Shown in pieces: positions 1-6,853 of a DNA stretch of 7,098 bases. The notes under the pieces are model-generated. The model was not told the origin of the DNA, did no database searches, and saw only the letters and a list, made by a program, of their open reading frames with translations. A program made the position numbers and the translations under genes. Position 1 is the first letter of the stretch; each line of letters starts with the position of its first letter. Origin of the DNA: Planctomycetota bacterium (GTDB taxonomy: Bacteria > Planctomycetota > Planctomycetia > Planctomycetales > Planctomycetaceae); contig JAPOLP010000277.1 in NCBI GenBank assembly GCA_029977045.1, positions 1 through 7,098 of the forward strand, read 5' to 3'.

Positions 1-1016
1 AGCAGCGCGGCGATCGGCTGGTCGATCTCGGCAGCCATTTTCGGAATCTCGCGGCTGATGTGCTCGTGATGGTCCAAGCGGTTGTGCTCCAGATGGATGT
101 AGCGGACGCCGCGTTCGACGAGCCGCCTCGTCAGCAGGCAGCCGTTGGCGAACCAGCCTTCGCCGTAGGCTTCGCGAGTCTCTTTCGATTCGCGGTTCAG
201 ATCGCAGGCTTCGCCCGCGGTGAACTGCATCCGGAACGCGGTCTCCATCGCTTCGATGCGGGCTTCCAGAGCGGCGTCGCCTCCGGCGGACTGCTGGTAC
301 TGGCGATTGAGCTGCTGGATAAAGTTGACCTGCTTCTGCTGGACGTCGGTCGCCAGCGACGCATTCCGCAGATGAGCGATCATCTTGTCCGGCGAGTCAT
401 GTCCGACGTCGATCGGCGTGCCCTGGTGCCGGCCTGGCAGGTAACCGTTGCGAACGTAGCGCGAAGCGGTCGAACCTTTCTTCAGCGAAACAAAGCCCGG
501 TAGATTCTGGTTCTCGGCACCGAGACCGTAGGACGTCCACGCTCCGAGGGACGGATGAATCTGGTCGATGCGCCCGGAGAAGAGCCAGTTGGCGGCAGGT
601 GCGTGATTCGGGTTGCCGCCAACGACCGACCTCAGCACGCAGATGTCGTCGATGCAGTTTCCGAGGTGCGGCAGCAGCTCGCTGATCTCGATGCCGCTGT
701 CTCCGTGCGGTCGGAAGTGGAACGGCGTCGGCAGCAGACCGCCGGTCTTGCGTTCGGTCCGCAACTGCACGGCGTCCGGGCGCTGGCCGGCGTAATGCTT
801 GATGAGCGGCTTCGGATCCAGCAAGTCCAGGTGCGATGGTCCTCCGCTCATAAACAGGAAGATCACGTGCTTCGCCCGCGCGGGAAAGTGCGTCCGCGAG
901 CTGGCTGGCGAGTCGGCGGCGTTCAGCAGATCGCTCAGTGCGAGTGCCCCGAAGCCGGTACCGATCGAGCCGAGTGCCTGACGACGTGAGCAAAGTCGTG
1001 GTTACAATTCAGTCAT
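1..1016 (-). CDS. DUF1501 family protein, C-terminally cut by window edge, early in-frame stop
   Basis: DUF1501 proteins belong to the alkaline phosphatase/sulfatase-like superfamily, are usually exported by the Tat route, and are very numerous in planctomycetes; their substrate is not established. The minus-strand frame is open from position 3 to 1001. It reads a twin-arginine signal (SRRQALGSIGTGFGALAL), then HVIFLFMSGGPSHLDLLDP, GNPNHAPAANWLFSG, NGYLPGRHQGTP and a His-rich LEHNRLDHHEH segment, all in the order typical of the family. The rest of the C-terminal region lies beyond the left edge. The start is a problem. The only ATG before the Tat motif (1014-1016) is followed by ACT GAA TTG and then TAA (1002-1004), five codons before SRR. 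No ATG, GTG or TTG lies between that stop and the Tat signal. The next in-frame starts are a GTG at 864-866 and an ATG at 849-851, and both would remove the signal. It is either a 5'-disrupted gene, a sequencing error, or initiated unconventionally. The family call is firm; intactness is uncertain. Confidence 0.88.
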
Positions 1017-1030
1017 TGGACTATGGCTTT

Positions 1031-1136
1031 TTATTTGCCGCAGATGGACGCAGATAAACGCAGATGATTTGTGGATTGAGTTCCGCCGACGAAGTCATCT
1101 TATCTGTGTCCATCTGCGTGTATCTGCGGCTGATAA
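1031..1136. repeat. Inverted repeat built from six 10-bp units
   Basis: The left arm spans 1031-1067 and the right arm about 1095-1136, separated by about 27 nt. The left arm holds three abutting decamers: CGCAGATGGA (1039-1048), CGCAGATAAA (1049-1058) and CGCAGATGAT (1059-1068). Read on the minus strand, the right arm holds CGCAGATACA (1119-1128), CGCAGATGGA (1109-1118) and CACAGATAAG (1099-1108). The outer ends also match (TTAT, two mismatches, then GCCGCAGAT). The transcript could fold into a long imperfect hairpin in more than one register. It begins 15 nt after the stop of the DUF1549/DUF1553 gene and ends 14 nt before the DUF1501 ATG, so it fills the gap between the two genes. No T-run follows on either strand, so it is not a classic intrinsic terminator. 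From memory, repeats of this CGCAGATNNA type recur between genes in various environmental genomes, but I cannot name a family or verify this here. Confidence 0.9.
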
Positions 1137-1151
1137 TTCCTGGGCACTGAG

Positions 1152-3590
1152 TCAGTCGGAGTAGAGAAACTCGTTGGTGGCGAGCAGGGAGTGGGCGAGA
1201 AGCTGCCAGTTTTGTTTTGTCGGCTCGTCGCCGATCAGGTTCAGAGAAGCGTCGAGTTCGGAGGCTGCTGGTTCGCGGAGCAGGATTTTGTGGAAGACCT
1301 GGCGGACGGAAGCCTCGCGCGCGTCAGAGCTGTGGGTCGAATCGGTGAGCTGCCGGGCGACAACCTGCTCGGCGGCCTGTTGCAGGAAGGGGCCGTTGAG
1401 CAGGTAGAGCTGCTGCAGCGGGCTGGTCGTCAGCGTCCGCTGGTCGGCGTGTCGCTTGGCGTCGGGGAAGTCGAATAGTCGCAGCACGTCAGCGGGGTTC
1501 TGCCGTGTGATTGTGCCGTAAACCGTGCGGCGATGATTCCTCGCTTCTTCGAGCTTGTCGGACTTGTCGAACATGCGGCGGTCGAGCTGGCCGCTCGTGG
1601 CCAGCACGGCATCGCGCCAGACTTCCGGTTGCAGACGCTGGCGGTTCATTCGCCACAGCAGCCGGTTGTCGGGATCGGCTTCGGTCGGACGCCCCTCGCG
1701 AATGTGGGACGACTGCTGCCAGGTCGCCGAGAGCAGGATCTCGCGATGCAGCCACTTGAGCGACCAGCCGCTGTCAATAAATCGCGCCGCCAGATCGTCG
1801 AGCAGTTCCGGATGCGAAGGCCGTTCGCCGAGTGCTCCGAAGTTGCCGGGCGTGCGCACGAGCGGTTCGCCGAAGTGCCAGCCCCAGATTCGATTGACGA
1901 TCACGCGAACCGTCAGCGGCGAGGCGTCTGTCACGATGGCGTTCGCCAGTTCGAGCCGCCCGCTGCCGTGCTCGAATCGTCGAGTCGGATCGCTGGAGAA
2001 GACTTCGAGGAAACGACGCGGCACCGTTTCGCCGGGATTGTTTGGGTTGCCGCGAACGAAGACCGGCAGGTCACGCGGCTCGCCGGCCCGGTACACCATG
2101 TTGGTCCAGTCGGGGTCGTGATCGTCGACCCAGACGCTGGCATCGCGGACGACGTTGGCGATCGGGCCGTCGAACAGTTTGCGAGACTTCCAGCCGTCGA
2201 GCGTCTTCTGATGTTCCTGCGCGAGCTTCTCGAACGGTCCGGTCGGCTGCTTCTCAATTTCGGCCGCCTTGCCCATCGCCTTCGCGTAGCTGACTCGCAG
2301 GTTGTAGTCGACGATCGCCTCGCGCGTTTCGGTCAGGGCTTCGGCTTCGGCGGGACTCGTTTCGACCAGCGGCCATTCGACGAGTTGCGTGCTCGCCATG
2401 ACGCCGGCCAGCGCGTAATAGTCGCGCATCGTGAGCGGATCGAACTTGTGATCATGGCAGCGGGCACAGGCGAGCGTCAGGCCGAGGAACCCGCGCGAGA
2501 TCGTATCGAGCCGCTCGTCCCATTCGTCGGCGACGATGACGCGCACGACCTCACCGGAGAGCTTCGGCTCTTTGTGATAGACAGGCGAGAGGCCGAGAAA
2601 CCCGGTCGCGGCAACTTCCGTTGGCGGCAGGTCCATCAGATCAGCGGCGAGTTGTCGGCGAACGAACTCGTCATACGGCAGATCGTTGTTCAACGCGCGA
2701 ATGACCCAGTCGCGGAACGGCCAGGGGAACGGCGGCGGCTGACAGGTCGACTCGCCCGTCGGGTTGTCTTCCGCATACCGAGCGACGTCGAGCCAGTGCC
2801 GGCCCCAACGCTCTCCGTAATGCGGCGAGCTGAGCAGCCGATCGACGACGGCTTCGACCGCGTCCGGCGATTCGTCAGCGACAAATGCGTCAACTTCGTC
2901 AGGCGTTGGCGGCAGGCCGGTCAGATCGAGATAAAGTCGCCGCAACAGAGTTCGACGATCAGCGGGCGGATTCGGTGCGAGCTGCTGCTCGTCGAGTTTT
3001 GCGAGAACAAACCAGTCAAGCCGCCGCTGCGGCCAGTCGGCGTTCGAGACATCCGGAAGCGGCTGCTGACTCACCGGCTGAAACGACCAGAACGAGCGAC
3101 CGGCTTCGATGTCGACAGTCTTCTGCGGCTGCGGTGATCCGGCAGGTTGATCTCCGTCGGACTTCGGATCATCCGGCAGCGGAGCCCCCAGCGTGATCCA
3201 GGTACGAAAGTCCTCGATCACCCGGTCGGGCAATTTGCCGGACGGCGGCATATCGACGAACTCGCCACCGAACGCGATTGCGTCGATCAGCAGACTCTCG
3301 TCCGGCTTGCCCGGCACGATGACCGGCCCCGAGTCGCCACCAGCAAACGCCGCCCGCTTTGAGTCGAGCCGCAGCCCGCCTTTTGATTTCTTTGGACCGG
3401 CAGAGTGGCACTCGAAACAGTGCTCAACGAGGACCGGGCGAATCCGCTTCTCGAAGAATGCGATGCCTTCGCGGTCGGGCTGCCTCGGGTCCGCGTTTGG
3501 CTTCTCTTCGACCGCGCCAGCGCACAGGGCCAGCAGGTTGATTGCCGCGATCGCTGCGAAGAGGGAAGTGTGGCAGAGGCGAAGACGCAT
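1152..3590 (-). CDS. PSD1 and planctomycete cytochrome c domain protein (DUF1549/DUF1553)
   Basis: This is a complete 812-residue exported protein of the planctomycete cytochrome family. Residues 1-27 form a signal peptide (charged MRLR, a hydrophobic stretch, then ALCAGA), which supports the ATG at 3588-3590; I see no Shine-Dalgarno sequence. About residues 45-140 form the cytochrome c-like domain: CFECH (C58, C61, H62) for covalent haem, then GGLRLDS and MPPSGKLPD, where M114 is a candidate distal ligand. DUF1549 spans about 185-400, with the signatures LDLTGLPPTPDEVDAF, HYGERWGRHWLDVARY and a second CxxCH (C375, C378, H379) in LACARCHDHKFDP. DUF1553 spans about 540-790, with VNRIWGWHFGEPLVRTPGNF and a LNGPFLQQAA segment near the end. 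Length is normal for the simple architecture without extra sensory domains. These genes usually sit next to DUF1501 genes, as here, and are probably co-transcribed with them. The biochemical role is not settled. The 172 nt upstream (3591-3762) show no convincing promoter or operator. Confidence 0.95.
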   Translation of the reverse strand: MRLRLCHTSLFAAIAAINLLALCAGAVEEKPNADPRQPDREGIAFFEKRIRPVLVEHCFECHSAGPKKSKGGLRLDSKRAAFAGGDSGPVIVPGKPDESLLIDAIAFGGEFVDMPPSGKLPDRVIEDFRTWITLGAPLPDDPKSDGDQPAGSPQPQKTVDIEAGRSFWSFQPVSQQPLPDVSNADWPQRRLDWFVLAKLDEQQLAPNPPADRRTLLRRLYLDLTGLPPTPDEVDAFVADESPDAVEAVVDRLLSSPHYGERWGRHWLDVARYAEDNPTGESTCQPPPFPWPFRDWVIRALNNDLPYDEFVRRQLAADLMDLPPTEVAATGFLGLSPVYHKEPKLSGEVVRVIVADEWDERLDTISRGFLGLTLACARCHDHKFDPLTMRDYYALAGVMASTQLVEWPLVETSPAEAEALTETREAIVDYNLRVSYAKAMGKAAEIEKQPTGPFEKLAQEHQKTLDGWKSRKLFDGPIANVVRDASVWVDDHDPDWTNMVYRAGEPRDLPVFVRGNPNNPGETVPRRFLEVFSSDPTRRFEHGSGRLELANAIVTDASPLTVRVIVNRIWGWHFGEPLVRTPGNFGALGERPSHPELLDDLAARFIDSGWSLKWLHREILLSATWQQSSHIREGRPTEADPDNRLLWRMNRQRLQPEVWRDAVLATSGQLDRRMFDKSDKLEEARNHRRTVYGTITRQNPADVLRLFDFPDAKRHADQRTLTTSPLQQLYLLNGPFLQQAAEQVVARQLTDSTHSSDAREASVRQVFHKILLREPAASELDASLNLIGDEPTKQNWQLLAHSLLATNEFLYSD

Positions 3591-3762
3591 GGGCTCGGGC
3601 GGGCATGAGAGCAGGGGCGGGACAAGAGCATTCGACCGAAGACTCTGGCGAACGCATCAGCCTCACATTGTTACGGACCGAGACCGCAACCTGAAACGGT
3701 TCGAGGCTTCGATCGTCTGGTGAGCTGCTCTTGGCGAGGTCTGAAAAGCGTCTGTCTCAGCG

Positions 3763-5010
3763 TCAATTCAGGCCGGATTTCCAGCGTTCGGTCTTGCGAG
3801 GTGCGCGGCGGGATGCCGTTCGCGTCGCCTCAGCAGGAGCTGCTGACGTGCCATCGCTGGACTTCGGCTCTATCGCCTCGGTCTGCTGACTGGACACGTT
3901 TTCCGTCTCGTCACTCACTTCCGTGTGAGTAAAGTCGGCGGGCGGCGGCAGCTCGATCACTTCCGGGGTGGCTGACTTCTCGCTCGCTGATGCAGCGTCG
4001 TCGTCCACCGGAGGGCCGGGATGCTGGCCGGTCAGTTTCGGGATTGGTGGCAGAAATCCTCTGAGGTCAGGCTTGAGCGTGGGCACTGTTCTGGGCAGGC
4101 CAATTGCGGGGCGAATGTCAGACAGTGGCTGCAGATTGTCCAGGCTGTCAGTTGCTTTGTTGAACGTCTCTTTAACGCGACCCAGCTTCTCGGTGGCCTC
4201 GCCCAGACCGCCGGCCAAACGGTCGCCTGCCGACGACAGGCGATCTCCAGCTGATGACAACCGGTCGCGAGCCGGGCCGATCCAGTCGGGGCAGCAGATG
4301 TCGTCGGCTCGGTCTCGCAGCGTCGAGGAGAACTCGCGTGTGTGTTCGCCGCAGGACTGACACGTCGATTCGATCCAGAACTGAGGATTGAATTCGTCCC
4401 AGACTTCGCCAGCCTGAGTCCGAAATTCTGCACCCTGATGCCCGCATGACTCGCCGGCTTCGCGGCACCAGTCCCGGGCACTGTTGGCTTTGTTTTCGAG
4501 AACCTGATGCCCCGACTTCAGACGTTGTTTTAACGCATCCAGGACGCCGATCCGTACGACCGGGCTCCGATAAGTGATCGGTTTCGGAGGCGGCAGAGTG
4601 GCTTTCTTGACGGGCTGGCCTGAAGTCAGCGTTTCGTCAGACAGAGTTTTTGCATCGATGGTGTGCGAGGAATCCAGACTCGCCATGGCATCGTCGCTTT
4701 GTGGATGCACAACATCGGGGCCGATGGCTGTGGCGTCGAGTGTGCTCTCCGACCAGTTCATCGTGGCGTCGGTCGGCGAGTCGCCGCTGACCATCGATTT
4801 CGGCCAGCGTTCGAGACGGACCTGAGCCAGTTCGGTCGGCGGCAATTCGGGACGGAACGATGCCGTCTGGACGCGTTCCATCGAGAACTGCGGTGTTCTG
4901 GCCAGCGTCAGGCTGGGGCCGCTGCGCAGATAGCCGTGCCTGATATCGGAATGGCACACGGCCAGCGACACGGTCAGCAGCAGCGCGAGGCCGATGCGGA
5001 GCAGGCTCAT
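3763..5010 (-). CDS. Unrecognised exported protein with cysteine pairs and a DRLSSAG repeat
   Basis: I do not recognise this 415-residue protein. I chose the ATG at 5008-5010 because it is preceded by AGGGA with 6 nt spacing and opens a signal-like segment (MSLLRIGLALLLTVSLAVC). The hydrophobic core ends at C19, but LAVC is a poor lipobox, so lipoprotein status is doubtful. A frame extension to 5196 adds 62 residues before this signal and looks non-native. Residues 40-150 are polar, low-complexity and Ser/Thr/Asp-rich. Residues 152-300 look mostly helical and amphipathic and carry six cysteines (C182, C189, C217, C220, C239, C240) and a DRLSSAG-DRLSSAG-DRLAGGL run at 249-269. Residues 300-345 are proline-rich, and the C-terminus is acidic and then basic (RTASRRAPRKTERWKSG). 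CQSCG is not followed by His, so no haem site is indicated. An envelope structural or anchoring role is possible but is only a guess. It is transcribed in the same direction as the DUF1549 gene, 172 nt away. Confidence 0.75.
   Translation of the reverse strand: MSLLRIGLALLLTVSLAVCHSDIRHGYLRSGPSLTLARTPQFSMERVQTASFRPELPPTELAQVRLERWPKSMVSGDSPTDATMNWSESTLDATAIGPDVVHPQSDDAMASLDSSHTIDAKTLSDETLTSGQPVKKATLPPPKPITYRSPVVRIGVLDALKQRLKSGHQVLENKANSARDWCREAGESCGHQGAEFRTQAGEVWDEFNPQFWIESTCQSCGEHTREFSSTLRDRADDICCPDWIGPARDRLSSAGDRLSSAGDRLAGGLGEATEKLGRVKETFNKATDSLDNLQPLSDIRPAIGLPRTVPTLKPDLRGFLPPIPKLTGQHPGPPVDDDAASASEKSATPEVIELPPPADFTHTEVSDETENVSSQQTEAIEPKSSDGTSAAPAEATRTASRRAPRKTERWKSGLN
4204..4266 (-). repeat. 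Three 21-bp coding units (DRLSSAG, DRLSSAG, DRLAGGL)
   Basis: These units lie within the unrecognised exported protein. The codons of unit 1 (4246-4266) are GAC CGG TTG TCA TCA GCT GGA; those of unit 2 (4225-4245) are GAT CGC CTG TCG TCG GCA GGC. All seven codons differ, yet all seven encode the same residue. Unit 3 (4204-4224) keeps D, R and L. The seven-residue spacing fits an amphipathic helix or coiled coil. Confidence 0.85.
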
Positions 5011-5358
5011 GATTCTTCCCTGAAACGCAACTCTCCCAACTCGCGCACCGCGCGAGAATCCCTGACGGTTAGGTCGACTTTTCGGGCAGATCGGCTCCAG
5101 CACGGCGGGACAATCCGGAGACAAGCAGAGAAACCCCTCCCGCCGTAGCACGCTCGCTAGCACGAATCGACGGCGAATCCGGCTGTCGGTGCTCAATTCT
5201 CTGCCGAACGAGGCGGGATGCTCGAAAACCAGCCGGCAAGAACCATCGACGCGGTAATCGCCTCATCCGGCGGGGGAGAAACGTGCCGGACACGGCGAGA
5301 TGTCGAACTAAGCTGACTTCACGACCCGGATTGCGCGTCCCTGTTTTGCGAAAGTCCA
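5011..5358. other. Divergent intergenic region, 348 nt
   Basis: This region separates the leftward exported-protein gene from the rightward receiver-like gene and so must contain, or lie close to, both promoters. I see no convincing sigma70-type -35/-10 pair on either strand. It carries the Shine-Dalgarno AGGGA (5017-5021) for the leftward gene and a short GC-rich inverted repeat at 5040-5056. Open frames crossing it are Arg- and Ser-rich and resemble no protein family known to me, so I treat it as non-coding. Confidence 0.6.
5040..5056. repeat. 7-bp perfect inverted repeat in the 5' leader
   Basis: CTCGCGC (5040-5046) and GCGCGAG (5050-5056) flank ACC. The stem starts 29 nt upstream of the ATG of the exported-protein gene, in its probable leader. 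It could be an RNA hairpin or an operator. A stem this short can arise by chance in DNA of this composition. Confidence 0.45.
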
Positions 5359-6573
5359 ATGCGTCCAGCGAGCCGAATGATCTTCCGACTGCTTCTGATC
5401 AGTGAGGATTCTCAACTGATCGCGTCAGTCCACGCGCTCGAACTGCGGCGAATCGCGAACGGTCGCGGCAACAACGTACTCGACCTGCCGGACAGCTCGA
5501 TCGAGGTCACGTTCGTGTCGTCAGCTGTGAGCGCTCTGACGGCGGTCGAAGCTGCCGTCGAAACGAATCGTCCGTTCGAGATCGTTGTCATTGACCGCGA
5601 GTGTTCGGGGATCAGCGACGAGTCCATCGTTCAGGAACTCTGGCGAGTGGCACCGCGGTTGTGCGTGATCGATTGCGGGTCGGCCGATAGTGGAGCGGAG
5701 TTCAAGACAGCCGATGCGACGCTGCGGAAGACCGTGGCTGCTCAAAGTGGAAAGCGTTTCCGGTTGCCACGCAGCATTGAAGGCGACCAGTTGACGCAAC
5801 TGGTGGATACGTTGCTGGACCGGGCTGCCCTGCGTCAACGCTGCAGTCTGCTGCAGACGGAACTAACAAAGATGGGCAAGCGGCTTGACGATCTGGAGCA
5901 GCAGAATCAGACGCTCGACGACCAGATCTCCCGGTCAGGGCTGAAACGCAAAGATCAATCGCGGTTCCCTGTCGTGACCCATCATCTGCAGAGACGCGAC
6001 GTTTTCGACGGAATCGAAGAACGCCGCAACCATGGCCCTGCCGTTCGGCGCGTCACGATTGACTGCCAGGTGGACGGTCCGGAACGGCCTGCTGAACGGG
6101 TTGTTGTTGGCCAGCGACAGGCTTCACAGCAGAAGGCAGAACCGGCTCACGACGTTTCGGACGAATCTCAACTGACCGGACGCGTGCTGATTGTCGACGA
6201 CGTGCCCGGCAACCGCCGGCTGGCCAGCTTTCTTCTGGAGCATGCTGGAGCCACTGTCGTGCAGGCCGACTGCGGACAGGAGATGGTCGACCTGTTTGAT
6301 GCATCGGTCAGTTCGGGCGAGACCTTCGATTCAATTGTTCTGCACATGGCGATGCGGGACATGGACGGTTTCGAATGTGCCCGGCAACTGCGACTGCGTG
6401 GTTACTGCGGCCCGATCATCGCTGCCATGGCGTGCAGCCTGCCCGCTGACCGCCACTTGAGTATCAGCGCTGGCTGCGATGAGTTCGTCACAATGCCGCT
6501 CGACCGAAACCAGTTCATCCGCACCGTGCGTCGGATGCTGAAGTCCGTGCCGGTGACAGGCGGCTCACGGTAA
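5359..6573 (+). CDS. Protein with two receiver-like domains, the second lacking its phospho-aspartate
   Basis: This 404-residue protein is probably a cytoplasmic regulator. Residues 8-155 resemble the receiver domain at the N-terminus of some hybrid sensor kinases. They show LLLISED (E16, D17 as acidic pair), a long A-V-E-A helix, RPFEIVVID (D79 at the phospho-acceptor place) and LWRVAPRLCVID. The Thr position looks like G107 and the Lys position like R138. Residues 155-192 form a Leu/Gln-rich probable coiled coil. Residues 193-272 are an unassigned polar linker. Residues 274-395 are a second receiver: VLIVDD (D280, D281), H329 where Asp is expected (VLHMAM), M357 where Thr/Ser is expected, and M379 where Lys is expected (VTMP). 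MDGFE and AGCDEFVTMPLD keep the fold signature. No HisKA or HATPase region and no output domain is present. Phosphorylation of the C-terminal domain is therefore unlikely, and a protein-binding pseudo-receiver role is inferred. The start could instead be the ATG at 5377 (M7); neither start has a clear Shine-Dalgarno. Confidence 0.85.
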   Translation: MRPASRMIFRLLLISEDSQLIASVHALELRRIANGRGNNVLDLPDSSIEVTFVSSAVSALTAVEAAVETNRPFEIVVIDRECSGISDESIVQELWRVAPRLCVIDCGSADSGAEFKTADATLRKTVAAQSGKRFRLPRSIEGDQLTQLVDTLLDRAALRQRCSLLQTELTKMGKRLDDLEQQNQTLDDQISRSGLKRKDQSRFPVVTHHLQRRDVFDGIEERRNHGPAVRRVTIDCQVDGPERPAERVVVGQRQASQQKAEPAHDVSDESQLTGRVLIVDDVPGNRRLASFLLEHAGATVVQADCGQEMVDLFDASVSSGETFDSIVLHMAMRDMDGFECARQLRLRGYCGPIIAAMACSLPADRHLSISAGCDEFVTMPLDRNQFIRTVRRMLKSVPVTGGSR

Positions 6574-6586
6574 CAGGCCGGCTCAC
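6553..6586 (+). repeat. Imperfect tandem duplication across the stop codon
   Basis: GTGACAGGCGGCTCAC (6553-6568) is followed almost directly by GTAACAGGCCGGCTCAC (6570-6586), differing by one substitution and one inserted C. The stop TAA (6571-6573) of the receiver-like gene lies in the second copy. A short slippage or duplication event at the 3' end is likely. Confidence 0.6.
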
Positions 6587-6753
6587 AGCCCTGGTCCTCC
6601 CGGAAGTGCGTCCAGGCAGCGATCCGGCATGAGATGCGCGCGTCGGCTGCATTGTTCTCCCGTCGCGATGACCACTGCTTCGTGCTGTTGGTGCGAGTGG
6701 CTTTGGCGAGTACAGAATCTGACCGAAACAGCTCTCAGGACTGCCATTCTGTC

Positions 6754-6785
6754 GCGTGCCGCTATCTTTTTCTGCGTGCCGCTAT
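6754..6785 (+). repeat. 12-bp direct repeat, 20-nt period
   Basis: GCGTGCCGCTAT occurs at 6754-6765 and again at 6774-6785, so the start-to-start distance is 20 nt, close to two turns of B-DNA. The second copy runs into TATACT (6783-6788). A pair of protein-binding sites on one face of the helix is possible; simple duplication is the alternative. Confidence 0.7.
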
Positions 6786-6795
6786 ACTCACCCGC

Positions 6796-6826
6796 CTCGA
6801 GTTGCCAACGAATCGCTCGAGTGCCA
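6796..6826 (+). repeat. CTCGAG(T)TGCCA direct repeat, 20-nt period
   Basis: CTCGAGTTGCCA (6796-6807) and CTCGAGTGCCA (6816-6826) are identical apart from one T and start exactly 20 nt apart, the same period as the preceding pair. CTCGAG is itself a palindrome. Confidence 0.6.
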
Positions 6827-6853
6827 CGACTTCGCATGACGGTTCTCCATTCG

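Noticed and set aside
60..989. Plus-strand frames (60-503, 555-989) and a minus-strand frame (397-993) across the DUF1501 region
   Set aside because: The DUF1501 frame is continuously open here with family signatures. These are out-of-frame shadows with no recognisable domains.
1031..1136. Decamer array considered as a CRISPR array, intrinsic terminator or tRNA
   Set aside because: The units are 10 bp and abut without spacers, and the two arms are inverted. No T-run follows on either strand, and there is no cloverleaf or CCA end.
1533..3137. 534-codon open frame on the plus strand, antisense to the DUF1549/DUF1553 gene
   Set aside because: The opposite strand encodes a clear three-domain family protein. 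The antisense product is Arg-rich with no recognisable domain, as expected from codon bias in GC-rich DNA.
3591..3762. Gap between the two minus-strand genes searched for a promoter or terminator
   Set aside because: No stem followed by a T-run and no -35/-10 pair with acceptable spacing was found. Only short TCGA-rich symmetry near 3699-3716 was seen, too weak to report.
4350..4362. CQSCG in the exported protein considered as a haem-binding CxxCH site
   Set aside because: The residue after the second Cys is Gly, not His, and no other CxxCH occurs in the protein.
5011..5196. N-terminal extension of the exported-protein gene to an ATG at 5196
   Set aside because: It would bury a good signal peptide 62 residues inside the protein. 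The internal ATG at 5010 has AGGGA at proper spacing.
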